In this document: piece after piece, positions 51,859 through 59,272 of the stretch
Numbering within the stretch: the first letter of the stretch is position 1
How the letters are laid out: the number at the start of each line of letters is the position of its first letter
Source of the DNA: Bacteroidota bacterium
GTDB taxonomy: Bacteria > Bacteroidota > Bacteroidia > 2-12-FULL-35-15
Reading direction: 5' to 3'
DNA length: 64,000 nt
NCBI GenBank assembly: GCA_947504725.1
Contig: CANNHN010000002.1
Span: 372,001-436,000, forward strand
Translations under genes and position numbers: made by a program
The notes under the pieces: model-generated
What the model was told of the DNA's origin: nothing
What the model saw: only the letters and a program-made list of their open reading frames with translations
The model's database searches: none

Positions 51859-51899
51859 AAAAAAAGCCCTTCCGATAAATCATCGGGAGGGCTTTTTTT
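51859..51899. terminator. Bidirectional terminator
   Basis: A stem AAAAAAAGCCCTtCCGAT / ATCGGgAGGGCTTTTTTT with a 5-nt loop. It serves the 61-aa gene (+) and purD (-). Confidence 0.9.
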
Positions 51900-51911
51900 G
51901 TTTAAATGCTC

Positions 51912-53198
51912 TTACTTATAATACACTTCTAAATCTTTTCCTATATCTCTTCTATAATATTTTCCTTTGTACTGAATGCGGTCTGCATTTGCGAAAGATT
52001 TTTTTAATGCTTCTTCCATTGTGTTTCCGAAAGATGTGATTGCAATTACGCGCCCTCCGTTTGTAACAACATCATTCCCATTTTGTTTTGTGCCAGCATG
52101 AAACGCCAGACTTCCTTCCACCAATTCAAATCCTGTCATTACATCTCCTTTGTTATATTCTTCAGGATAACCGCCAGCAACCATCATTACCGTTGTTGCA
52201 AACCGCTCGTCTACTTCAAATGTTTTTTCATTTAAATTTCCATTGGCAACGCCTTCAAACAAATCCAATAAATCTGATTTGATTCTTGGGATAACAGATT
52301 CCGTTTCTGGATCACCCATTCTCACGTTGTACTCAATCACTTTTGGATCTCCGTTATCATTCATCAATCCGATAAAAATAAATCCTTTGTAAACGATTCC
52401 TTCTTTCTTTAATCCGTTGATAGTTGGAATAATTACTCGGTCTTCAACCTTTTTAATGAATGCTTCATTCGCAAACGGAACAGGAGAAATCGCGCCCATT
52501 CCGCCAGTATTTAAACCTTTGTCGCCTTCACCAATACGTTTGTAATCTTTTGCTGCTGGTAATATTTTATAAGAGTTTCCATCTGTTAAAACAAAAACAG
52601 AAAGTTCAATTCCTTTTAAAAATTCTTCAATGACTACTTTTGCAGATGCAGCACCAAATTTTGCATGGGCTAACATTTCGGTCAATTCTGTTTTCGCATC
52701 TTCTAATGTTGTTGGAATTACAACACCTTTCCCTGCAGCCAACCCATCTGCTTTTAAAACATACGGTGGTTCTAATGTTTCTAAAAATTTTAATCCTTCT
52801 GCTAACGTATCTTTTGTAAATGTTTCGTAACGTGCAGTTGGAATGCCGTGACGAATCATGAATTTTTTTGAATAATCTTTGCTGCCTTCCAATTCAGCTC
52901 CGGCCTTTTGCGGACCGATTACTGAAATGTTTTTTAATTGAGCATCTGCTTGAAAGAAATCGTAAATGCCTTTTACTAATGGATCTTCCGGACCAACAAC
53001 AACCATATTAATAGCATTCTCCAAAACAAATTTTTTGATGGCTTCAAAATCGTTCACAGAAATGTCAACATTTGTGCCAACAGAAGCTGTTCCTGCATTG
53101 CCCGGAGCAATGTATAGTTTTCCTAATTTTTTACTTTGTGCTAATTTCCATGCAAATGCATGTTCACGCCCGCCTGATCCTAAAATTAAAATGGTCAT
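51912..53198 (-). CDS. purD: Phosphoribosylamine-glycine ligase
   Basis: This 428-residue ATP-grasp enzyme performs purine step 2. The N-terminal LILGSGGREHAFAWKLAQS is diagnostic. VVVGPEDPLVKGI, PYVLKADGLAAGKGVVIP, GLNTGGMGAISP and IEYNVRMGDPETE cover the ATP-grasp and metal sites. It is 2 kb from purQ but in its own transcript. Confidence 0.96.
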   Translation of the reverse strand: MTILILGSGGREHAFAWKLAQSKKLGKLYIAPGNAGTASVGTNVDISVNDFEAIKKFVLENAINMVVVGPEDPLVKGIYDFFQADAQLKNISVIGPQKAGAELEGSKDYSKKFMIRHGIPTARYETFTKDTLAEGLKFLETLEPPYVLKADGLAAGKGVVIPTTLEDAKTELTEMLAHAKFGAASAKVVIEEFLKGIELSVFVLTDGNSYKILPAAKDYKRIGEGDKGLNTGGMGAISPVPFANEAFIKKVEDRVIIPTINGLKKEGIVYKGFIFIGLMNDNGDPKVIEYNVRMGDPETESVIPRIKSDLLDLFEGVANGNLNEKTFEVDERFATTVMMVAGGYPEEYNKGDVMTGFELVEGSLAFHAGTKQNGNDVVTNGGRVIAITSFGNTMEEALKKSFANADRIQYKGKYYRRDIGKDLEVYYK

Positions 53199-53230
53199 TT
53201 GTAATTATTTGTACAAAGAAACGAAATTTT

Positions 53231-53328
53231 TCACCACTAAGGCACTAAGGTCACTAAGTCATACTAAGATTTTATTTCGGAGCGCTTCCCCTCTCCTTGA
53301 GCAAGGAGAGGGGCTAGGGGTGAGGTCT
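53231..53328. repeat. Two dispersed Bacteroidota intergenic repeats
   Basis: The first part has short tandem CACTAAGG(C/T) units (ACCACTAAGGCACTAAGG). The second (about 53287-53323) is a palindrome built on CCCCTCTCCTTG-AGCAAGGAGAGGGG with a GCTAGGGGTGAGG tail. Both are of types I know from other Bacteroidota genomes. They sit between divergent purD and pgeF. Confidence 0.65.
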
Positions 53329-53335
53329 TTTGGAT

Positions 53336-53343
53336 TATCTTTG
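53336..53343 (+). promoter_or_regulatory. -7 box abutting the pgeF start
   Basis: TATCTTTG, then TAAT, then ATG at 53348. An exact TAnnTTTG match with 4-nt spacing predicts a leaderless mRNA. Confidence 0.6.
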
Positions 53344-53347
53344 TAAT

Positions 53348-54106
53348 ATGATTCTTCAACCCAAAATATTCGACTCATCCAAAGTAATTGCAGCACAAAG
53401 CACTCGCTTGGGCGGAGTAAGTTCAGAACCGTTTGATTCTATGAATTTGGGATTATCTGTAAATGACGATGAGCAAAATGTATGGAAGAACAGAGCATTA
53501 TTTTTTGGAAAATTGGGAATTGAATTGTCAAATGTATCCAGATGTTATCAAGTGCATGGCACTGATGTGTTAGTTGTAAAAGAGCCTGTAACCAATGAAA
53601 AATACGATGCACAAATTACAAATGTGCCAAATGTATACTTAGCAGTTTCGGTTGCCGATTGTACACCCATTTTAATTCACGATGAAAAAAATGATGCTGT
53701 GGCAGCCATTCATGCAGGTTGGCGAGGCACAGTTGGAAAAATTGTTTCCAACGCATTGCAATTAATGAAAGAAAACTACGGGACAGAAGGGAAAGATTGT
53801 AAAGCATTTATCGGAGCTTGCATCTCTTACGAAAATTTTGAAGTTGGTGATGAGGTGGCAGCAAATTTTGATTCATCCTTAAAACGATTTGATTCACAAA
53901 AACAAAAATGGTTTGTGAATTTGAAAAAAGCAAATCAAAAACAATTGCTTGATTTTGGAGTATTGGAAAACAATATTGAAATCTCTGATTATTGTACCGT
54001 AGAAAACAACAACACCTTTTTCTCTCATCGGAAAGAAAAAGGTGTTACGGGTAGAATGATGGCCGTGATTGGGATTACAAAGGAATATTCCCGTGCTTCT
54101 TCTTAG
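53348..54106 (+). CDS. pgeF: Peptidoglycan editing factor PgeF (YfiH/laccase-domain)
   Basis: This 252-residue member of the multicopper-polyphenol-oxidase-like (YfiH/PgeF) family edits mis-incorporated peptidoglycan precursors. The start at 53348 ([13 protein letters not shown]) is chosen because the track start lies in the promoter. Metal/active-site residues are in [44 protein letters not shown] and [11 protein letters not shown]. Its 3' end overlaps the convergent carboxylase gene by 32 bp. Confidence 0.9.
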   Translation: MILQPKIFDSSKVIAAQSTRLGGVSSEPFDSMNLGLSVNDDEQNVWKNRALFFGKLGIELSNVSRCYQVHGTDVLVVKEPVTNEKYDAQITNVPNVYLAVSVADCTPILIHDEKNDAVAAIHAGWRGTVGKIVSNALQLMKENYGTEGKDCKAFIGACISYENFEVGDEVAANFDSSLKRFDSQKQKWFVNLKKANQKQLLDFGVLENNIEISDYCTVENNNTFFSHRKEKGVTGRMMAVIGITKEYSRASS

Positions 54107-55595
54107 GCAATTTCGCTACTTTATTCTTCAGCATATCAAATGCTTTGATTAATTTTTCTCTCGTATCTTCTGGTTTGATTACTTCATCCACATAACCTCT
54201 TTCTGCTGCACGGTATGGATTTGCAAAGTGTTCGATGTAATCTTCTTCTTTCTTTTTTAAATCTGCAGCACCTTTGAAAATAATTTCTACTGCACCTTTA
54301 GCGCCCATTACTGCAATTTCGGCTGATGGCCAAGCGTAATTCATATCGGCACCAATGTGTTTGCTGTTCATTACATCATAAGCTCCACCGTATGCTTTTC
54401 TAGTAATTACAGTAACACGTGGAACAGTTGCTTCGCAGAATGCATACAACAATTTCGCTCCGTTAGTGATAATACCATGCCATTCCTGATCTGTCCCCGG
54501 TAAGAATCCTGGAACGTCTTCAAATACCAATAATGGAATATTAAAACTATCGCAGAAACGTACAAAACGTGCAGCTTTGGTAGATGAATTGATATCAAGC
54601 ACTCCAGCTAAAAATGCTGGTTGGTTCGCAACAATTCCAATGCTTTTTCCTGCTAATCTGGCAAAACCTACAACAATGTTTTCTGCAAAATTTTTGTGCA
54701 CTTCTAAAAAGGAATCTGCATCAATCACGCCATTAATCACATCTCGCATATCATATGGTTGATTCGGATTTTCTGGAATGATGTTGTTTAAGTCTGGACG
54801 TTTTTCATTCCCATTGCTTTCGTAAGCAACACTTGGTGCATCGTCTTCACAATTTTGTGGCATATAGCTCAACAATGCTTTGATGTTGTTTATACATTCA
54901 ATTTCATTCGCACAAGAAAAATGTGTTACTCCTGATTTTGTTGAATGTGTAGATGCTCCACCCAATTCTTCTGATGTTACTTCTTCATGTGTAACAGTTT
55001 TTACAACGTTCGGACCTGTCACAAACATATAGGAAGTGTTTTCCACCATCATGATAAAATCGGTAATGGCCGGAGAATAAACAGCGCCACCAGCGCATGG
55101 CCCCATGATTGCAGATAGTTGCGGAACAACTCCTGATGCTAAAGTATTTCTGTAAAAGATATCGGCATAACCGCCCAATGAAACAACGCCTTCTTGAATA
55201 CGTGCCCCACCGCTATCGTTCAACCCGATAACTGGTGCTCCGTTTTGCATTGCAAGGTCCATGATTTTGCAAATTTTTTCTGCATGTGTTTCAGACAAAG
55301 AACCTCCAAACACAGTAAAATCCTGAGAAAAAACATAAGTTAATCGGCCATTTATTTTTCCGTAACCAGTGACAACTCCATCACCCAAATATTTTTCACG
55401 CTCTAAGCCAAACTCTGTAGAACGGTGTGTTACCAGCATTCCAATTTCTTCAAACGTGCCTTCGTCCATCAAAAAATGAAGTCGCTCACGAGCAGTTAAT
55501 TTACCTTTTTTATGTTGTGATTCTATACGTTTTGCGCCACCACCTAATTGTGCTTCGGCTATTTTTTTTTCTAAGTCTTGTATTTTATTCTTCAT
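54075..55595 (-). CDS. Acyl-CoA carboxylase carboxyltransferase (beta) subunit
   Basis: This 506-residue carboxyltransferase matches propionyl-CoA carboxylase beta (PccB) and methylmalonyl-CoA decarboxylase alpha. Motifs are [67 protein letters not shown] and the second-half [14 protein letters not shown] and [15 protein letters not shown]. It needs biotin carboxylase and carrier proteins, which are not in the window. Propionyl-CoA carboxylation to methylmalonyl-CoA is the likeliest role. It is divergent from an Lrp-family gene that may regulate it. Confidence 0.88.
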   Translation of the reverse strand: MKNKIQDLEKKIAEAQLGGGAKRIESQHKKGKLTARERLHFLMDEGTFEEIGMLVTHRSTEFGLEREKYLGDGVVTGYGKINGRLTYVFSQDFTVFGGSLSETHAEKICKIMDLAMQNGAPVIGLNDSGGARIQEGVVSLGGYADIFYRNTLASGVVPQLSAIMGPCAGGAVYSPAITDFIMMVENTSYMFVTGPNVVKTVTHEEVTSEELGGASTHSTKSGVTHFSCANEIECINNIKALLSYMPQNCEDDAPSVAYESNGNEKRPDLNNIIPENPNQPYDMRDVINGVIDADSFLEVHKNFAENIVVGFARLAGKSIGIVANQPAFLAGVLDINSSTKAARFVRFCDSFNIPLLVFEDVPGFLPGTDQEWHGIITNGAKLLYAFCEATVPRVTVITRKAYGGAYDVMNSKHIGADMNYAWPSAEIAVMGAKGAVEIIFKGAADLKKKEEDYIEHFANPYRAAERGYVDEVIKPEDTREKLIKAFDMLKNKVAKLPKKKHGNIPL

Positions 55596-55628
55596 GACAA
55601 AATTGTATTCGTAGGGTTATAAGAGTAT

Positions 55629-55636
55629 CAAAAGTA
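55629..55636 (-). promoter_or_regulatory. -7 box of the carboxylase beta gene
   Basis: The minus strand reads TACTTTTG, an exact match, 33 nt before the ATG at 55595. Confidence 0.5.
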
Positions 55637-55666
55637 GCAAAAATTATAGGTTCTTTTTTATTTTTT

Positions 55667-55674
55667 TAACTTTG
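55667..55674 (+). promoter_or_regulatory. -7 box of the Lrp-family gene
   Basis: TAACTTTG, an exact match, 17 nt before the ATG. It lies 30 bp from the divergent carboxylase promoter, so one bound regulator could control both. Confidence 0.5.
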
Positions 55675-55691
55675 ATTAAATTCCACATTAT

Positions 55692-56162
55692 ATGAGCCAC
55701 AATCTCGATAAAATAGATTTAAAAATTCTTAAGATTCTTCAGGAGAATGCAAAGATTACCAATTTGCAATTATCTGCCGAGATTGGTCTTTCGCCTGCGC
55801 CAACTTTGGAGCGCGTAAAAAAATTGGAGAATGCAAAATTCATTAAAGGGTATTATACTGAAGTAAATGAAGAGGCTTTGGGAGTTGGGATTAAAGCGAT
55901 TATTCAAATTACACTTACTCGACAAATTGAAAATGCGATTGCCAATTTCAAAAAGGAAATCAATAAAATTCCAGAGATTATGGAATGCTATCAAGTAACG
56001 GGAAGTGCTGATTATATTTTGATAGTGATGCTGAAAGATATTCGAGATTTTGAAATGCTGATTAGCACCCGCTTAAGTAAAATGGAGGAAATCGGACAAA
56101 TGCAAACCATGATGATTCTTTCGAAAGTGAAAGACTCGAAAGTTTTACCATTAAATTACTAA
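55692..56162 (+). CDS. Lrp/AsnC-family transcriptional regulator
   Basis: This 156-residue protein has an N-terminal winged HTH (IDLKILKILQENAKITNLQLSAEIGLSPAPTLERVKKLE) and a C-terminal RAM/AsnC effector domain (IPEIMECYQVTGSADYILIVMLKDIRDFEML). Members sense amino acids and assemble as octamers. The shared divergent promoter region suggests that it may regulate the acyl-CoA carboxylase gene, for example in branched-chain amino-acid breakdown. Confidence 0.93.
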   Translation: MSHNLDKIDLKILKILQENAKITNLQLSAEIGLSPAPTLERVKKLENAKFIKGYYTEVNEEALGVGIKAIIQITLTRQIENAIANFKKEINKIPEIMECYQVTGSADYILIVMLKDIRDFEMLISTRLSKMEEIGQMQTMMILSKVKDSKVLPLNY

Positions 56163-56169
56163 ACATTCA

Positions 56170-56200
56170 CTCTCCGTCATCCTGAGCGGAGTCGAAGGAA
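56170..56200. repeat. Dispersed repeat (GTCATCCTGAGCGGAGTCGAAGG type)
   Basis: The 49-nt gap between the Lrp gene and the MmcQ-like gene holds a copy of a repeat very common between genes in Bacteroidota genomes. Confidence 0.6.
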
Positions 56201-56211
56201 AGGAGAAGAAA

Positions 56212-56571
56212 ATGAACATCGAAGAACTCAGAGATTATTGTATTTCCAAAAAAGGTGTGGAAGAAACATTGCCTTTTGGTCCGGATACTCTTGTGTTTAA
56301 AGTGATGGGGAAAGCATTTTTACTTACTGGTTTTAATTCATCTCCTTTGCAATTCAATGTTAAATGCGATCCCGAAAAAGCCATCGAGTTCAGAGAACAA
56401 TTCCCCTGTGTTTTACCCGGTTATCATATGAATAAAAAGCATTGGAACACCATTTTAGCCGATGGGTCCGTAAGTAACAAACAGCTAAAAGAATGGATTA
56501 CCGATTCCTATACTCTTGTAATTTCAGGGCTTCCTAAAATCCAACAGAAAAAATTTGCTTCATTGAAATAA
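56212..56571 (+). CDS. MmcQ/YjbR-family protein
   Basis: This 119-residue protein has the family pattern from start to end: LRDYCISKKGVEETLPFGPDTLVFKVMGKAFLL, PLQFNVKCDPEKAIEFREQF, GYHMNKKHWNTI and TDSYTLVISGLPK. The CyaY-like fold is thought to bind DNA in some members. The precise role is unknown. Confidence 0.88.
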   Translation: MNIEELRDYCISKKGVEETLPFGPDTLVFKVMGKAFLLTGFNSSPLQFNVKCDPEKAIEFREQFPCVLPGYHMNKKHWNTILADGSVSNKQLKEWITDSYTLVISGLPKIQQKKFASLK

Positions 56572-56592
56572 TCGAATAGCTTATTTATTGAG

Positions 56593-56600
56593 TACTTTTG
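56593..56600 (+). promoter_or_regulatory. -7 box of the DUF502 gene
   Basis: TACTTTTG, an exact match, 21 nt before the ATG at 56622. The track's TTG start at 56598 would overlap it. Confidence 0.55.
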
Positions 56601-56621
56601 CAGAACCATATAAACATTCAA

Positions 56622-57206
56622 ATGAAAAAGATTTTAATTTATTTCGTTCAAGGGCTAATCATTACTGTTCCTGTTGCAATTACAGGATATGTAATTTATA
56701 AAATCATTTCTGTGATAGGCAATTTTGTTCAGATGTTCGGAACAATAGTTAGTCCAATTGTCGATCCGTTTATAGTTATTGCAATTACATTGGGACTAAT
56801 TTTTTTAATGGGATTGTTGGGCTCTTCAATAATTTTGCGACCATTATTTGCAATGTTTGACCATGCAATGGAACACACTCCTGTTGTAAAAACGGTTTAT
56901 TCCTCCATTAAAGATTTTTTATCAGCATTCGTAGGCAGTAAAAAAAGATTTAACAAACCAGTATTGGTTACGATAAATAAGGAGAACAACATTCAACAGT
57001 TAGGGTTTATTACACAGGAGGATTTGAGTGAATTAAATATTTCGAAAGGCACTATGGCGGTATATGTTCCTCTTTCATATTCGTTTTCAGGGAATCTTCT
57101 AATTGTCCCGGTTGACCATATTGCATATGTGGACGCTTCCTCAGCAGAGGTAATGAAATTCATTGTTTCGGGGGGTGTTACAGACATTGATGATGATGAA
57201 AAATAA
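56622..57206 (+). CDS. DUF502 family membrane protein
   Basis: This 194-residue protein, read from the ATG at 56622 (MKKILIYFVQGLIITVPVAITG), has two N-terminal membrane helices. The second is FIVIAITLGLIFLMGLLGSSII. The family motif HTPVVKTVYSSIKDFLSAF and a soluble beta-rich C-terminus (MAVYVPLSYSFSGNLLIVPVDHI) follow. DUF502 is widespread and uncharacterised. Confidence 0.88.
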   Translation: MKKILIYFVQGLIITVPVAITGYVIYKIISVIGNFVQMFGTIVSPIVDPFIVIAITLGLIFLMGLLGSSIILRPLFAMFDHAMEHTPVVKTVYSSIKDFLSAFVGSKKRFNKPVLVTINKENNIQQLGFITQEDLSELNISKGTMAVYVPLSYSFSGNLLIVPVDHIAYVDASSAEVMKFIVSGGVTDIDDDEK

Positions 57207-57277
57207 TTTTCTTCGATAGCTTTAGTTTTTGGAAGGATTATTGTATCTTGTAGATTCAAATCGAAAAACTATAAGAT

Positions 57278-57946
57278 ATGAACAGAATATTTACATTGGC
57301 TTTTGCATTTACTCTTGCACTATCAGCCTCAGCACAAAAAATAAAAGTTAAGCAGTCTAACGAAAATATTGGTGGCGGAAGTCACAATGCGTTGACAGTT
57401 ACTTTATATGGAATTAATCCTTCGGATGCAGAAGACGCTTTTCGTTCGTTCATGAAAAAATACGATGGTAAACGTTCTACTAAGGACGGAGCTATTTTTG
57501 TTGACCATGCAACAATAAAAGAATTTGGAAACAATACCATAGATATTTATGGAAAAGCACAAGGAAAAAAAGGAGATCCCGAAATTACTTTTGTTGTTGC
57601 ATTTGATTTAGGTGGAGCGTTCTTAAATTCTGGTGATCATAAAACGCAATACAATGAGGCAGAAAAAATTGTAAAAGAATTTGCAATAAAAGCTACAAAA
57701 GACGCAATTGAAGACAAGTTAAAGGCGGCTCAAAAAATCCAATCAAACTTTGAAGACGAACAAAAATCATTGGAAAAAGATAAAAAGAGTAAAGAAGACG
57801 ACATCGAAGATTACAAAAAGAAAATCAAAAAAGCAGAAGATGACATTGTAAAAAACAAAGCTGACCAAGACAAGAAAAAAGGAGAGATAGAAGCACAGAA
57901 AAAAGTGGTTGGAGAAATTGACAAACAATTAAAATCGGTAGAATAG
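57278..57946 (+). CDS. Secreted protein with C-terminal coiled coil
   Basis: This 222-residue protein has a signal peptide (MNRIFTLAFAFTLALSASAQ). A small alpha/beta domain spans about 25-125 (GGGSHNALTVTLYGINPSDAEDAFRSFMKKYDGK). A highly charged Lys/Glu/Asp coiled coil covers about 140-222. No family recognised. A periplasmic structural role is possible. It stands alone with its own terminator. Confidence 0.65.
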   Translation: MNRIFTLAFAFTLALSASAQKIKVKQSNENIGGGSHNALTVTLYGINPSDAEDAFRSFMKKYDGKRSTKDGAIFVDHATIKEFGNNTIDIYGKAQGKKGDPEITFVVAFDLGGAFLNSGDHKTQYNEAEKIVKEFAIKATKDAIEDKLKAAQKIQSNFEDEQKSLEKDKKSKEDDIEDYKKKIKKAEDDIVKNKADQDKKKGEIEAQKKVVGEIDKQLKSVE

Positions 57947-57979
57947 AAAGTATCAAGTAGCAGGTATAAAGTATTAAGA

Positions 57980-58013
57980 CAAAAGCCCTTCCTTATATTG
58001 GAGGGGCTTTTTT
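57980..58013. terminator. Bidirectional terminator
   Basis: A stem AAAAGCCCtTCC / GGAgGGGCTTTT with a 7-nt loop and T-run. It serves the coiled-coil gene (+) and dprA (-). Confidence 0.85.
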
Positions 58014-58022
58014 ATACAGTAG

Positions 58023-59120
58023 TTAATTCAGTCTGTATCTCTTTCCTGGCAAGGATTTCACAATTCCAGAAAACTCCAAAGTGAGCAATAAAGATGAGAC
58101 TTTGCTCATTGGCATTTTCGCAAAAAGACAAATGTCATCCACATTCACACTTTCTTTTTCTTTTAAAAGATTCACAAGAATTTCTTCTTCGGGTTTTAAT
58201 TCGACAAACAATTGTTTTTGTATAGGAGCATTTTTTAATTTTTGTTCCCAGCCCATAATGTAAATAATATCAGCAGCCGATTGAATCAAAGCCGCCTTAT
58301 TTTGTTTAATCAAATTATTGCAACCAACAGAGCATTCATCATTTACCCGACCAGGAAAAGCAAAAACATCTCGGTTATAACTATTAGCAATATCAGCAGT
58401 AATTAAAGACCCGCCACCAACTTTCGACTCAACAACAATTGTTGCATCCGACATTCCTGCAACAATTCTATTTCTTCTAGGGAAATTTTCTCGATCAGGA
58501 ATTGTTCCACTTGTAAAATCGCTTAACCAACCACCGTTTTCCAACATCTTTTCTGCATAAGTTCTGTGAACAGCAGGATAAATTTTATCTAAGCCATGGC
58601 CTAATCCACAAACAGTTGTCAGGTTGTTATCCATTGCTGCTTTGTGTGCACAAATATCTATACCATATGCCAAACCACTTACGATAATTGGATTATATGG
58701 AGCCAAATCAGCAATTAGTTTTTCACATATTTGTTTCCCATAATCTGTAGCTTCTCGCGTTCCAATGATGCTTATTACCTTTTCGGAATTCAAATTTGCT
58801 TTTCCTTTAAAGTAAAGCATAACGGGACTATCTTCACAATGGGTTAATCGTTTTGGATATTCTTTATCTAAATAAAAAAGAGGAGTAATTTTATTTTTTT
58901 CAATAAATTTTATTTCTTCATCAACCCTTTCAAATACCTTTTGTGTTAATACGGCTTTTGCATTTGCTTCTCCAATTCCTGGTATTTTTTCCAGTCCTGC
59001 TTTTTTTTCCGAAAAAACCGCTTCCGCGCTCCCACAGTATGAAATAAGTCGTTTTGCTCTCATATCTCCGATGTGGGGAATAAGGCTGATCGCAATTTTA
59101 TATTTCAAATTTTCGTCCAT
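58023..59120 (-). CDS. dprA: DNA-processing protein DprA
   Basis: This 365-residue protein loads RecA on incoming single-stranded DNA during natural transformation. An N-terminal HhH region (IPGIGEANAKAVL), the Rossmann-like DprA core (KVISIIGTREATDYGKQICEKLI, VSGLAYGIDICAHKAAM, TVCGLGHGLDKIYPAVHRTYAEKML, RNRIVAGMSDATIVVESKVGGGSLITADIANSYNRDVFAFPG) and a C-terminal winged-helix region are visible. No com genes lie nearby. Confidence 0.95.
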   Translation of the reverse strand: MDENLKYKIAISLIPHIGDMRAKRLISYCGSAEAVFSEKKAGLEKIPGIGEANAKAVLTQKVFERVDEEIKFIEKNKITPLFYLDKEYPKRLTHCEDSPVMLYFKGKANLNSEKVISIIGTREATDYGKQICEKLIADLAPYNPIIVSGLAYGIDICAHKAAMDNNLTTVCGLGHGLDKIYPAVHRTYAEKMLENGGWLSDFTSGTIPDRENFPRRNRIVAGMSDATIVVESKVGGGSLITADIANSYNRDVFAFPGRVNDECSVGCNNLIKQNKAALIQSAADIIYIMGWEQKLKNAPIQKQLFVELKPEEEILVNLLKEKESVNVDDICLFAKMPMSKVSSLLLTLEFSGIVKSLPGKRYRLN

Positions 59121-59272
59121 AATTTTTAATTTGTATATTGCACTGTACTATAATAGTTCCATAGGAATTCCTTCGGAACAAAGCTATTAAATTATAAATG
59201 TGTTATTCGTTTTGTGGTTTATTATGTTGCAATTGCTACAAAATTTAGCATTTAGAAAAGGAATTATATAAA

